A program made the position numbers and the translations under genes. The notes under the pieces were generated by a model that was not told the origin of the DNA, searched no databases, and worked only from the letters and a program-made list of their open reading frames with translations. From Rapana venosa (lineage: Eukaryota; Mollusca; Gastropoda; Neogastropoda; Muricidae), in the NCBI GenBank assembly GCA_028751875.1, contig CM054156.1, positions 53,260,010 through 53,324,009 on the forward strand: 64,000 bases of DNA, in the 5' to 3' direction. Positions 1 through 9,356 of the stretch are shown here, piece after piece. Position 1 is the first letter of the stretch. Each line of letters starts with the position of its first letter.

Positions 1-1963
1 TCATTTTCCTCAACTTCTGGATGGCTTGTTTCAGTTCGGCCATGGAGAGGTCTTGTTTCATGGCATCATGTGTAGGGCGATTTTCTGCTAATCTGTCCTT
101 TTTCTCTGTTCTTACTTCCTTCTGTAAGTGCTTGGGAATGGTGGTGTTGCTTTCTTCTGCGTAGGTGCTTGCAAGGTGTTTGCAGCTGCCTTTCCTGTTA
201 GCATCTGTTCATCTTCCTCTAGGGTGATCTTCTGTCCCTTGGTACCTTCATCATTCATTGCCTTTATTAGACTGTAGACTTTGGCGGTATCCTTCTCCAT
301 ATTTAAACTTGCCATCTTTTCCCTTCCAGCCTGCACGCTTGTTCTCTATCTTTGTTCTTAGGTGTTTGGTGGCACATTCTTTCAGCTTGATGTTATTTTC
401 TTGGCTCGGCTGTGTCTCAGCTTTCTCTCTGGCTTCATTAAGAGCATCATGAGTCCGCTGCAGCGCTTCAGACCAGTATGGCTTGTGTCTTTCCTTGCTC
501 CCCTTGGTATGCACTCCTTAGCCGCTTGAAGATGCTGTTGTTAAACTCTTCACAACTTTGTTGATGTTCCTTCCCTCTGTCTTGATGTTTATTGTCAGCT
601 CGTTCGTTCTAATGCTGAAGAGAGCCCATGTCCCTTTCTTGTAGTTCCATCGTGGGTGTTGGGCATGTCCAGGCATTTCAACACCACTAATGGTGAGGAT
701 AACTGGGCGATGGTCACTTCCACCTAGTTGATGTTCTACCTTTCTGCTGATCTTTCTGTGGATGTCATCAGTGCAGAAAGCCAGGTCCGGTGTGGTGGTT
801 GTATGCCAGCAGCGGGAGTAGAAGGTCGGTGGATCAGTGGGATCATTGACAAGGATTAGGTGGTGTTCATCTTGCCAGTTCTTTACTTTTTCTCCTCGTG
901 AGTCCAAGGTATTGTATCCCCAGCTCTGGGACCGGCTGCTGAAGTCATCAGTGATGAGGAAGTCTCTGTCGGGGACCTGGATGCTGTCCAGTGCTACAGC
1001 TTGTCGTCAGGGCAATAATAGTTGAGGATGTTGAGGATGCTGTTTGAGGTGGACACCTTGACTTGAAGATATTCTGATTCTTTCATATATCTAGTTGTTT
1101 CACTAGCATTTAGATTGTTTCTAACCAGTGTTAGCACTCCTCCTTTCCCTTTTCCCTTGACGTCACTCCTGAACCCCTGATAGCCTCTAATCTTGAAAGT
1201 CTTCCCTTCCTGCATGGTTTCGTGAATGCAGCAGATGCTTATGTTGTTCTCATGTAGGAAACTGTTGGAGATCTTCCCTCTTGGTTAAACCCCTTCTGGG
1301 ATTCCATTGCAAGATGTTGATTGAGGGGGCTCTTTCTTTGGCTGGCCAGTCGCTGTCCTTGCTCGCCTCTGACTCCACAGACGGACGAAGGGACCTCCAG
1401 TTGCTTTGGGTGGGTTTCCTTTGAGGCCTGGAACCCGGCGCTGCACCTGCCTGGCGGATCCCCACAGGGCGAGCACCATTCCAATGATCTGGTCTCAAAC
1501 ATCATTTAAGGCTATAATACATGGTGTCGTGTTTTGGTTGGAGCGCCTGACGGCCCGACACCTCTGATTTCAGCTCCTTTGGGACATGACAGGGTTTCCT
1601 CCTGGTGTTCTCGAGTTTTCCTTCTCCATGCATGGGTTGAAATCAGAGTTATCTGCTCTTCTAGGTAATTTTGTCAGCAAACAGGCTCCACCTACCTACC
1701 TGGTATCCGCCAGGCGCTCGGTCTTCCCAAAAGCAGGTCTTTGCGAAAACAGGGGAAACCAACGGGTAGGTGCCTGCTGTGGAAAGTTGCGATAGGAGAG
1801 GTTATGCAGCACCCTTCTGAAGGGTACCCCTCTTGCCTGGCAAGCCAAACAAGAGGTTGCAGCTTCACTATCCCCGGGTAGGAGAGGTCTAGAGTGGATG
1901 CTCAGAAATGCACATACTTCCCTTCACAGGTGGGACATCCAGCACCAGACCCTGTGGTCCCCC
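1..1963 (-). mobile_element. I-type LINE, 5' half (copy 1, cut by window edge)
   Basis: This is the same element as the one at 7944-12232, seen here only from its 5' end to just before the reverse transcriptase. Reading on the minus strand, 1505 to about 1000 holds the start of an APE-type endonuclease. 907-518 continues it with the motif GGSDHRPVILTI, which carries the catalytic SDH triad end. 514-112 is the lysine- and glutamate-rich linker before the RT. 1506-1963 is non-coding and matches the 5' UTR of the second copy. The reading frame shifts several times by single bases, so no intact protein is present. The break at position 1 is only the window edge. In the LINE life cycle this endonuclease nicks the target DNA. 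Confidence 0.85.
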
Positions 1964-2995
1964 GCCTGCGCCTCCTGATCCCCAGTTCACTGGCACTCCT
2001 CTCTTTTTCTTCCATCCCACAAGTGAAAAAGAAATCATGACAATTCTGAAGGAAATGACTATAAAATCATGCGACCTTGATCCCATACTTGCTCCTGTTC
2101 TCTCACAATGCCTTCCACAACTGGTACCTATTATCACTAAAATAGTAAACTCATCTCTTCTGTCAGGAAATTTTCCATCAGCCCTAAAAACCGCAATAGT
2201 CACACCTCTACTAAAATAGCACGACCTTGATCCCAACATTCTGAAGAATTATAGACCTGTCTCAAACTTACCCTTTGTTCTAAAGCACTAGAAAAAGTCG
2301 TTCTCAAACAGCTCAACAGTCACCTTCATTCCAATGATCTCCTTCCCCCTTTTCAATATGCATATCGCCCCAGACATAGCAATGAAACCACCCAAGTCAA
2401 CACTTAAGATACACTTCTTGCTTCTGATGCAGGAAAAATCTCCCTCCTCACTCTTCTTGACTTATCTGTAGCCTTTGACACTATAGATCAATCAATTCTT
2501 CTTTCTCGCCTCCAAAATACGTTTAGTATTGATGGCACAGCTCTCACCTGGTCTACTTTATACCTCACAGACCGATTCCAGAAAGTTATTATAAACAAAA
2601 TTCAATCAAAACCTGTCAAAATAAAAGATGGAGTCCCACAGGGATTAGTCCTGGGCCCTGTTCTCTTTACTCTATACACTGCTCCACTCCCACATATAAT
2701 AAATAACCACCATATTGATCATCATTTCTATACCGATGATACTCAGCTTCAGTGCAGTGATACTGTTGAAAACTTGCTTTTCCGCCCTGACAAATACGTC
2801 CTACTGCCTTCAAGATATTCAAAACTGGATGACTCAGAACAAGTTACAACTTAATGCTGATAAAACCGAAACCATCTCATAGGGACCGAGCATAAACTTT
2901 CCTCCATCACAAAACTTCAATAGAATTCGGCAATACATCAGTTCCTTTGCCCAACTCTGTGAAGTATTAAGGAGTAGTTCTTGACAACACACTCT
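1964..2995 (+). pseudogene. L2/CR1-like LINE reverse transcriptase, first part (copy 1)
   Basis: Plus-strand translation gives FTGTPLFFFHPTSEKEI and KSCDLDPILAPVL, then SGNFPSALKTA and PLLK, which is the conserved RT N-terminal region of L2-like LINEs. Downstream pieces in shifted frames read YRPVSNLPF, DLSVAFDTID (RT motif A, around 2460-2500), DGVPQGLVLGPVLFTLYT (motif B, around 2630-2680) and FYTDDTQL (motif C, 2726-2749). The usual YADD box is YTDD here, so both catalytic aspartates are kept but the alanine is not. Stops and frameshifts show a dead copy. The 5' side is interrupted by the I-type LINE and the 3' side by the fragment starting at 2996. Confidence 0.85.
2979..2995. repeat. Target-site duplication, left copy (17 bp)
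   Basis: TCTTGACAACACACTCT is repeated exactly at 3861-3877, on the other side of the LINE fragment 2996-3860. The duplicated bases are part of the L2 coding sequence (VLDNTL). Removing the insert plus one copy restores a continuous L2 reading. This is the signature of target-primed reverse transcription. Confidence 0.9.
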
Positions 2996-3860
2996 TCTTT
3001 TTCTTCTTCTTCCTTTTTTGTCATGGTTCTCCCAGGGGAGGTTTGACATTGAGGAGCCTTCTCCATCTCTCTCTGTTTTGAGCTTCCTCCTTATTTATGC
3101 CCCTTTCTCTAAGATCATCTGCCATACAGGCAGCCCAGGTTTTGCTAGATCTTCCCTTTGGTCTCTTTCCATCCACTACGAAGTTCATTGCTCTTTTGAT
3201 GATGTGGTGGTCTGATTTCCGTTGAACGTGCCCAAACCAGCGCAGTCTATTGGTACTAGCTACAGACTTCAGATCATCAACTTCGCACATTCTCCATACT
3301 TCTTCATTCGTGATCCTGTCTTCCCATTTGATCTTTGTCATGTAGCGTAGCATTGGGTTTTCACAGCTTTTTCACAGCTCTTCAACAAACGTTCCACGGT
3401 TTTTGTGAAAACCCACGTCTCTGAACCATACAGGAGAACAGGTCTGATGCAGGCCTTATATATCAGACAGCATCTCTCCAGTGGGATTTTCTGATTTCCG
3501 AGCAGAATTGTCAATGCTTTCCATTTCTTCCAAGTACTTGCAATCCTGGTTCTGACAGCTAATTTAGATTTTGTTTGTTAGCAGAATTCGTCTACCACTT
3601 CTATCTTCCCTTGTTCAAATTCTAGCTCCTCCTTTCCTGCATCGGTGTTGTCTTTACCCTTCTTATTCATAAAACTGGGGCAGACAATTACTCCGTCCCC
3701 CTTCTCAGACTTTTGAGCTTTGAGCATTTTTTGTGACACCAATATTGACATTTGGAGCATTTGATCGAACTGTTCCCTACTCCTTTGTGGCAGACACCAC
3801 ATGGGTATTTGCCTTGCTCTCTATGTGTTCTGCGGTCTTTTCCAACTGTCATTGCTTTGG
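2996..3860 (-). mobile_element. 5'-truncated LINE 3' end with C4HC2-type zinc motif (copy 1)
   Basis: On the minus strand the order is: a zinc-binding segment at about 3803-3715 (YPCGVCHKG, then CSKC and WCHKKC); then, in several frames, a segment with YKACIRPVLLYGSETW-like sequence; then 3353-3021 containing RLRWFGHVQRKSDHHIIKRA, KRPKGRSSKTW and DLRERGI, ending at a stop. This C-terminal block lies after the RT in a widespread animal LINE lineage; I do not assign the clade. The RT core is missing, so it is 5'-truncated. The 3' end has an A-rich GAA-containing tail (T-rich on plus at 2996-3024) next to the duplicated target. It is a nested insertion into the L2-like LINE. Confidence 0.85.
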
Positions 3861-3877
3861 TCTTGACAACACACTCT
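3861..3877. repeat. Target-site duplication, right copy (17 bp)
   Basis: Exact match to 2979-2995. It marks the 5' (truncated) side of the minus-strand LINE fragment. The same pair flanks the insert in copy 2 (13239-13255 and 14121-14137), and the right member is still readable in copy 3 (53352-53368). Confidence 0.9.
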
Positions 3878-4498
3878 CTATGAAAAAATTCATCACCCAG
3901 ACCTTCCAGTCTTGCTACTATCAATTAAGGCGCATAGGCGCGATTGGCAAGTCTATGTCCGCTGACGCAACTTCCAAGCTTGTCACATCTCTCATTCTTT
4001 CACATTTAGACTACTGTAATTCTCTTTTGGTTGGCCTACCAGCATCATCCATCCACTCTCTTCAACGCATACAAAGCTCTGCAGCTCAACTGGTCCTGAG
4101 AAAGAGAAAATCTGAACACATCACTCCTCTTCTGCAATCTCTTCACTGGCTGCCTGTCTCACAAAGACTGAAGTATAAGATCAATACCCTCTGTTTCAAA
4201 TGTCTCCACAAATCTGCAATCTTATCTTTGTAACTGTCTTTACCTGTACACTACATCCCGTTACCTTCGTTCAGCCGCAGATACTTTGTGCTTTCGAACA
4301 CCAAGATTCAAACAAACCACTGTTGGCTGTCGCTCTATCTCTGTTTCTGGTCCATCCACGTGGAATGACCTCCCTCTTTCACTTCGCCAAAAGCCTTCAT
4401 TTGATACCTTCAAATCCAGCCTCAAAACACCTTATTTTCTACCTGAGACTTTCCCCTCATATCTGTCCCTAATTTTCAACAGCATCCTTCACCTCCTA
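3878..4498 (+). pseudogene. L2/CR1-like LINE, C-terminal domain (copy 1)
   Basis: Continuation of the L2-like ORF after the insertion. Open for about 350 bases, it reads MKKFITQTFQSCYYQLRRIG, then SHLDYCNSLLVGLP, LQRIQSSAAQLVLRKRKSEH and LLQSLHWLPVSQRLKYKI. The rest follows in other frames with the WNDLPLSLRQ and FKSSLKTPYF motifs that close L2-like ORF2 proteins. It ends just before a GT microsatellite that lies in the element's 3' UTR. Frameshifts make it non-functional as written. Confidence 0.85.
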
Positions 4499-4503
4499 AG
4501 TGT

Positions 4504-4544
<41 letters not shown>

Positions 4545-4784
4545 GTGTGTGTGTGTGTGTGTGTGTGTTGTGTGTGTGTGTGTGTGTGTGTGTGCGTGCA
4601 TACGTGCGTGCGTGCGCGGAGATGGATTTGAAATATGTTGTTCATTATGTTTAAGGAGAGTTGCATGCGTGTAAATGATGTGAGTACAAGCGCTTGGATT
4701 TGTTTGTTTTTACAAGATTCAGCGCTAAATAAGTTATATATTATTATTATTATTATTATTATTTTATTATTATTATTATTATTA

Positions 4785-4827
<43 letters not shown>

Positions 4828-4860
4828 CATCATCATTATTTTTATTAACTCAATTGAAAG
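4499..4860 (+). repeat. L2-like LINE 3' UTR: (GT)n, conserved tail, (ATT)n
   Basis: A GT microsatellite (4499-4603, with occasional TTG) is followed by about 130 bases of 3' UTR, then the tail AAGCGCTTGGATTTGTTTG and AGCGCTAAATAA, and a long ATT run (4740-4847). The GCGCT tail plus short-unit repeat is the usual 3' end recognised by this kind of LINE RT. The same tail occurs at 5435-5521, 23440-23500 and 35960-36040. Confidence 0.8.
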
Positions 4861-4861
4861 A

Positions 4862-5271
4862 AGACTAATCCGAACACATCACTCCTCTTCTGCGATCTCT
4901 TCACTGGCTGCCAGTCTCACAAAGACTGAAGTATAAGATCAATACCTTCTGTTTCAAATGTCTCCACAAATCTGCACCCTCTTATCTCTGTAACTGTCTT
5001 CACCTGTACACTCCATCCCTTCCCTTCGTTCAGCCGCAGATACTTTGTGCTTTCGAACACCCAGATTCAAACATACCACTGTTGGCTGTCGATCTTTTTC
5101 TGTTTCTGGTCCGTCCACGTGGAATGACCTCCCTCTTTCACTTCGCCAAAAGACCTTCACTTGATACTTTCAAATCCAGCCTCAAAACACACTTATTTCC
5201 TACCTGACACTTTTCCCTCTTATCCGTCTCTACTTTTTCAACAGCATCCTTCATCTCCTAATTGTGCTCGC

Positions 5272-5366
<95 letters not shown>

Positions 5367-5521
5367 ATACACGTGCATAAATTTGAAATATGTTCTTTAT
5401 TATATTTGAGGAAAGTTGCATGCGCGTAAATGATTTGAGTGCAAGCGCTTGGATTTGTTTGTTTTACAAGATTCGGCGCTATATAAATTCCATATATTTT
5501 TATTATTATTATTATTATTAA
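4862..5521 (+). mobile_element. Second L2-like LINE 3' end, in tandem with the first
   Basis: Right after the ATT run, the sequence returns to the L2 C-terminal coding region (CCGAACACATCACTCCTCTT) and runs again through the LHWLP, WNDLPL and FKSSLKTHL equivalents, a GT tract (5273-5364), the GCGCTATATAAATTCCATA tail and a short ATT run. It differs from 4105-4860 by scattered substitutions, so it is a separate, severely 5'-truncated copy or a partial duplication, not a direct assembly echo. Confidence 0.8.
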
Positions 5522-6039
5522 TTCACTTAGCATAAGGAGAACAGGATTGGGTTTTTTGTGTTCCAATCTATGGCTACGACTCAGTGTTTTGAGGAGCAGT
5601 AAGTGTCGTATTTATGGCTGCATCACAGTGGCAAAAGAAGAAAAAGGGAGGCATTATCTATTCATGATCTAATCTGTATAAGGGTTAGATTTATGTTTGT
5701 CATCAATGATGGTGCCTACGTATCGTGTCTTTTGGTTTTGTATCCTTGGATAAAGCTCTGAGGTTCCCCCCCATTGGTGAGACTTCTGCATATGCCACCT
5801 TTTATCCCCCAGCCTTATAGGTACCTGCATTCCATCTTTTGGGATGGTGTCTATTTTATTCATTTATTATTTATGCGTTCTTTTGTTTCGAGGATAATGG
5901 ACTAAGCACCCATGTGCTTTTCTACATCCAGTCCCCGTACGTATGCGGTTTTGTAAATGTTGTCATCTGTTCTCACCAGCACACAATGGCGTACTCTTTT
6001 TGGTGTCTCAACACGACACCTGTTTGTATGCGTTTTAAA
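5522..6039. other. Unique-looking spacer, nothing recognised (copy 1)
   Basis: About 500 bases of moderately AT-rich sequence with no convincing coding frame, tRNA or repeat structure. It may be original host sequence flanking the L2 insertion, or the unrecognised body of the minus-strand SINE that follows. It recurs almost unchanged at 15764-16289. Confidence 0.4.
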
Positions 6040-6310
6040 AAACAACAACAAGTTTTGTCATCAATTCCTACCAAAATAGCGTACTCTTTCCAAAGGTGGA
6101 GCGGGTTTTTAACTGTGTGCAAGAATCCTATGTGCACTCGCACACAGGGCCTTTATTTTGTAGTCTCATTCGAAGGAGCGTGACATTCAGTTCGATTTTC
6201 TTATCAAACTGGGAAAAAGTGTGAGACAGGGAATTGGATCCAGAATTTGACATTGACGGTTTATTTGTTAGGCAGGCGAGTATCTTAACATTTAAGTCCA
6301 GGTAATTCAG
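6040..6310 (-). mobile_element. tRNA-derived SINE (copy 1)
   Basis: The reverse complement reads like a tRNA head (GTTAAGATACTCGCCTGCC, 6270-6290, then TCTGGATCCAATTCCC in place of box B) followed by GAGACTACAAAATAAAGGCC, CTGTGTGCGAGTGCACA and a stretch ending AAAAACCCGC. The body matches the order seen in the SINEs at 22640-23055: a GAGACGATAAACC-like block, a GGTCCCGTGT-like block, then a repeat of GCACGTAAAAGAACCC type. Box B is eroded. It belongs to the same broad SINE group but not necessarily the same subfamily. Confidence 0.6.
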
Positions 6311-6483
6311 TTTACACAAGAAGGAACAGTCCTTCACTGGTTAAGTATATGGGAAGTAGTGAGATAGATCCCCACGAGCAGAGTCATCAGAATCTTATAT
6401 CATTGGGGTAAGAGCAGAGCCAGTACAACTGTTGGTTTAAAGAGTGAAAAGGGTAAGGAAAAGAACAGTGCCTTTGGGAGAAC
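6311..6483. other. Short spacer, nothing recognised
   Basis: No coding or repeat structure is evident. It recurs in copy 2 at about 16546-16715. Confidence 0.4.
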
Positions 6484-6745
6484 CAGTAGAAATGGACTTT
6501 ATGAAGAAAATGCCCCTTGAAATCAGACAAACTGTGTTTGCCTTGACAAAAAGGTCATGATCTGTCTGACTGTATGTGAAGCAATAGAAGTGGACTTAAT
6601 GAATAAAATGCCCCTTGAAATCAGACAAACTGTGTTTGCCTTGGCAAAAAGCTCATAATCTCCAGTGTATGTGAAGCAGTAGAAGTGGACTTTATGAAGA
6701 AAATGCCCTTTGAAATCGGACAAACTGTGTTTGCTTTGTCAAAAA
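6484..6745. repeat. 97-bp tandem repeat, about three units (copy 1)
   Basis: Units start at about 6487, 6584 and 6680 with TAGAARTGGACTTWATGAA, followed by AAAATGCCCYTTGAAATCRG, ACAAACTGTGTTTGCYTTG and a GTATGTGAAGCA link. Divergence between units is low (a few substitutions each), so the expansion is fairly recent. The third unit leads directly into the CRE palindrome and hairpin. Confidence 0.85.
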
Positions 6746-6769
6746 GCTAGTAATTGGTATGACTGCCTG

Positions 6770-6777
6770 TGACGTCA
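6770..6777. promoter_or_regulatory. CRE-like palindrome TGACGTCA (copy 1)
   Basis: A perfect 8-bp CREB/ATF consensus palindrome. No gene is recognisable nearby, so function is unproven and chance occurrence is possible. It is conserved in copy 2 at 17001-17008. Confidence 0.3.
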
Positions 6778-6781
6778 TACC

Positions 6782-6846
6782 GACTGTCAGTCTGTTTAAA
6801 GCAGCTGTTTCTTCTTTGTTCATAGCTGCACATAGAACTGACAGTC
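6782..6846. other. Inverted repeat that can form a two-part stem
   Basis: GACTGTCAGT (6782-6791) pairs with ACTGACAGTC (6837-6846), and inside it GCAGCT (6801-6806) pairs with AGCTGC (6824-6829). This gives a nested stem with a loop of about 17 bases. Copy 2 has CCCG in place of part of the left arm (near 17015), which weakens the outer stem there. Confidence 0.6.
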
Positions 6847-6879
6847 AGGACACAATGCCCTACAAACCAACAGGTTTCA

Positions 6880-7114
6880 GCAATGGCCTGTAAGGACCAC
6901 GTCCTACAGGATAATAGTCATGGTTTTAACGAGATCATGGAAGGACAGTCTTAAAGGACCATGTCTTACAGGATAATAGACATGGTTTTAACAAGATCAT
7001 GAAAGGACCATGTCATACAGGATAATAGTCATGGTTTTAACGAGATTCTGTAAGGACCATGTCTTACAGGATAATAGTCATGGTTTTAACGAGTCATGAA
7101 AGGGCAGTTTAAAA
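6880..7114. repeat. 49-bp minisatellite, broken by the gap (copy 1)
   Basis: Units of GATAATAGTCATGGTTTTAA followed by a GATCMTG link and AAGGACCATGTCTTACAG, spaced 49 or 62 bases apart. The array runs straight into the 500-N gap. The uninterrupted version is at 17105-17695, where its structure is described. Confidence 0.85.
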
Positions 7115-7614
7115 NNNNNNNNNNNNNNNNNNNNNNNNNNNNNNNNNNNNNNNNNNNNNNNNNNNNNNNNNNNNNNNNNNNNNNNNNNNNNNNNNNNNNN
7201 NNNNNNNNNNNNNNNNNNNNNNNNNNNNNNNNNNNNNNNNNNNNNNNNNNNNNNNNNNNNNNNNNNNNNNNNNNNNNNNNNNNNNNNNNNNNNNNNNNNN
7301 NNNNNNNNNNNNNNNNNNNNNNNNNNNNNNNNNNNNNNNNNNNNNNNNNNNNNNNNNNNNNNNNNNNNNNNNNNNNNNNNNNNNNNNNNNNNNNNNNNNN
7401 NNNNNNNNNNNNNNNNNNNNNNNNNNNNNNNNNNNNNNNNNNNNNNNNNNNNNNNNNNNNNNNNNNNNNNNNNNNNNNNNNNNNNNNNNNNNNNNNNNNN
7501 NNNNNNNNNNNNNNNNNNNNNNNNNNNNNNNNNNNNNNNNNNNNNNNNNNNNNNNNNNNNNNNNNNNNNNNNNNNNNNNNNNNNNNNNNNNNNNNNNNNN
7601 NNNNNNNNNNNNNN
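7115..7614. other. Assembly gap of exactly 500 N
   Basis: The run is exactly 500 unknown bases, the same size as the second gap, so it is a placeholder and not a measured distance. The left side lies in a minisatellite and the right side in an L2 coding region that, by the order in copy 2, does not follow it directly. The join is a scaffold link. Confidence 0.95.
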
Positions 7615-7943
7615 TTGAACAAAGCGCAAACCCCAACAAAGGGTTTGGCGGAAGTCAAAAACCGAAATCAACAAACAGCTTTTTCCGAAAACAAATAAAC
7701 AAAGTCAAACTCTTAATCCATTCAGCAAAGACAAACTACTACTCTTCCTAAGTTATCTGTGCTACATCCATAAAATCTCTTTTTTCCCTCACCTCAAATC
7801 TCCTTGGATCTGCAAAAACAACTCCTTTGCCTACCACCCACAGCCTGTCTGAACTTCCATCCATCTTTTCTGCCTTCTTTTCAGACAAAGTCCGCAAATT
7901 ATGCTCCAGATTGGATCAGACTCAAGTCCAGCCTGGGCCTCCT
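7615..7943 (+). pseudogene. L2-like LINE linker between endonuclease and RT (copy 2)
   Basis: Shifting frames read NKVKLLIHSAKTNYY, then a CYIHKI segment, and THSLSELPSIFSAFFSDKV with RKLCSRLDQTQVQPGPP. The FFSDKV..L..LD pattern is the standard linker upstream of the RT in L2-like LINEs. It is cut on the left by the gap and on the right by the I-type LINE. The ORF resumes at about 12233 with PPDPQFTGTPL, so the two parts belong to one element split by a nested insertion. Confidence 0.8.
7931..7943. repeat. Probable target-site duplication, left side of the I-type LINE
   Basis: GCCTGGGCCTCCT here is matched by GCCTGAGCCTCCT at 12233-12245, and by GCCTGCGCCTCCT at 1964-1976 in copy 1. Twelve of 13 bases agree, and the position fits the break in the L2 reading. 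The match is short and GC-rich, so it is less certain than the 17-bp duplication of the other insertion. Confidence 0.5.
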
Positions 7944-7972
7944 TCTTTCCTTTCTTCATTGCGTTGCGTGAG

Positions 7973-8176
7973 TTATGTTGTGAGGCCAGATCTTCTGAGG
8001 AATTCAGCAGTTTCCTGCCGGTCATCCACTGTACCGTACAGTTTCTGCTCCAGAGGCAAGGGCTCAGGCCACACTTCCAGCCTTAGCGTCTGGAGAGTCC
8101 TGCAGTCTTGTAGGATGTGGGCCGTATCCTGCTCTTCTTCTCCACAAGGGCACATAGCAGATGGTGCAATTTTCAA
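7973..8176 (-). pseudogene. LINE C-terminal Cys/His motif segment
   Basis: The 67-residue frame starts MKIAPSAMCPCGEEEQDTAH and continues ILQDC. The pattern C-x-C-G-x(6)-H-x(4)-C follows RNase H in many I/Jockey-group LINEs and is thought to bind nucleic acid. One frame change separates it from the RNase H segment at 8197. Confidence 0.75.
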
Positions 8177-8196
8177 TTTTCTGTGGAGGTGTTTAT

Positions 8197-8772
8197 TCAG
8201 CCTGTTGTGCCCTGTGCGTAGTCTGAAAATTGTCGTGAAAGCTTGTGATAAGGGTCTGGTTTGAGTGGTGATCTGAAGAGAGATTTGATGATGGTTTTCA
8301 TCTCCATTAGGTTGAAAGGATTGTTTTCTTGCTCCTCTCTGGCCCCTAATTTGGCCATCTTGTCTGCTTGTTCATTTCCTTTAATGCCGCTGTGGGAGAG
8401 GATCCACTGGAGCCTTATGCGTAAGGCGTTAAGACTGTGCAACGCCTTCTCCAGATCTTTCAGTTGTCCTGCATTATAGGACTGCAGCACAGAGAGTGCG
8501 TTGGTCAGGAAGACGACTTGGGTGTTGTTGTCCACTCTGCTGTTGATGACATTTGCTGCATGGATCAGGGCTTCTACTTCAGCCTTGTAGTTAGTACAAT
8601 GCAGGCCTGTTGGAATAGTTTCAGCCTGCCATTCTCCACTAGGGTACTGAATGTAGACCTCTGCACCTCCACACTTGACAGCATCAGTTGCTGATCCATC
8701 AGTGTATATGTGAATCCAGCTTTCTTGGGGGTATCTTTCTTCCAACATGGCTAGTGTGAGAGTCTTTTTCAC
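8197..8772 (-). pseudogene. LINE RNase H domain, one catalytic Asp replaced
   Basis: A 191-residue open frame. IYTDGSATD (around residue 22) supplies the first acidic residue, CTNYKAEVEAL (around 60) the glutamate, and ILSHSGIKGNEQADKMAK (around 128) the histidine and last aspartate. The third position, usually Asp in the TD(A/S) motif, is Asn here (VVFLTNALSVLQS). The domain would normally remove the RNA strand of the RNA-DNA hybrid. The Asp to Asn change would be expected to abolish that, if it is not a sequencing error. Confidence 0.85.
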
Positions 8773-9356
8773 AATTTTGCTCCGCTCATTTTTTGTTGTT
8801 ATGTGGGGGAGGGAGGTGTTTACTTTGGTATCAGTTCTTCTTTCTTCCCATGGTGGTGTGTCAAGAGAGAAAGAGAGAGGATCGACATGATCTGGAAGCT
8901 TTGCTTGGTATTTTCATACTAGGCCTCTAGTTTCAAGGGCAAAGCTAGATCACTTTAGCCTGCCTGAGGATAGTTGTTTTATCCTTGTCTTCATTGGGGT
9001 AATCTGTAGTGCACTCATATTTCTTTGATTGTATCAGGGCCTTCTGTTCTCTTCTTGTAGATAGGGGAGGAATGCCCAGTCACTTCTTTCATTTTGTTGA
9101 TTGGTGTAGACTTCATTGCCCCTGTGATGATTCTTAGTGCTTGATTTTGGACCTTGTCAAGAGTTTGATGGTGAGTCTTGGCAGCTGTCATCTAAGAGTT
9201 AGATCCATATTCAAGGTGAGGTCTTACTGCGCCTTGGTAGACTGTCTTCAGTAATTTTGCGTTTGCTCCCCAGTTGGTTCCGGCCAGTTTCCGCATGATG
9301 TTTAGTTTTCTTCTGGCTTTGTTTTCTGCTTCATTTATATGGGTTTTCCATGTCAT
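8773..9356 (-). pseudogene. LINE region between RT and RNase H, frameshifted
   Basis: Pieces in different frames read RRKLNIMRKLAGTNWGAN, VYQGAVRPHLEYGS, TLDKVQNQALRIITGAMKST and DTPPWEERRTDTKV, matching the thumb/connection region of I-type LINEs. The density of frame changes is higher than in the flanking domains, so it does not appear as one long frame. Confidence 0.7.

Noticed and set aside
1239..1509. Several overlapping frames of 60 to 90 codons on both strands
   Set aside because: Shadows of the I-type LINE endonuclease N-terminus; only the frame matching the QWNAEGV region of copy 2 is meaningful.
7078..7698. Open frames across the first gap
   Set aside because: They consist almost entirely of unknown bases. 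The same applies to 52110-52884.
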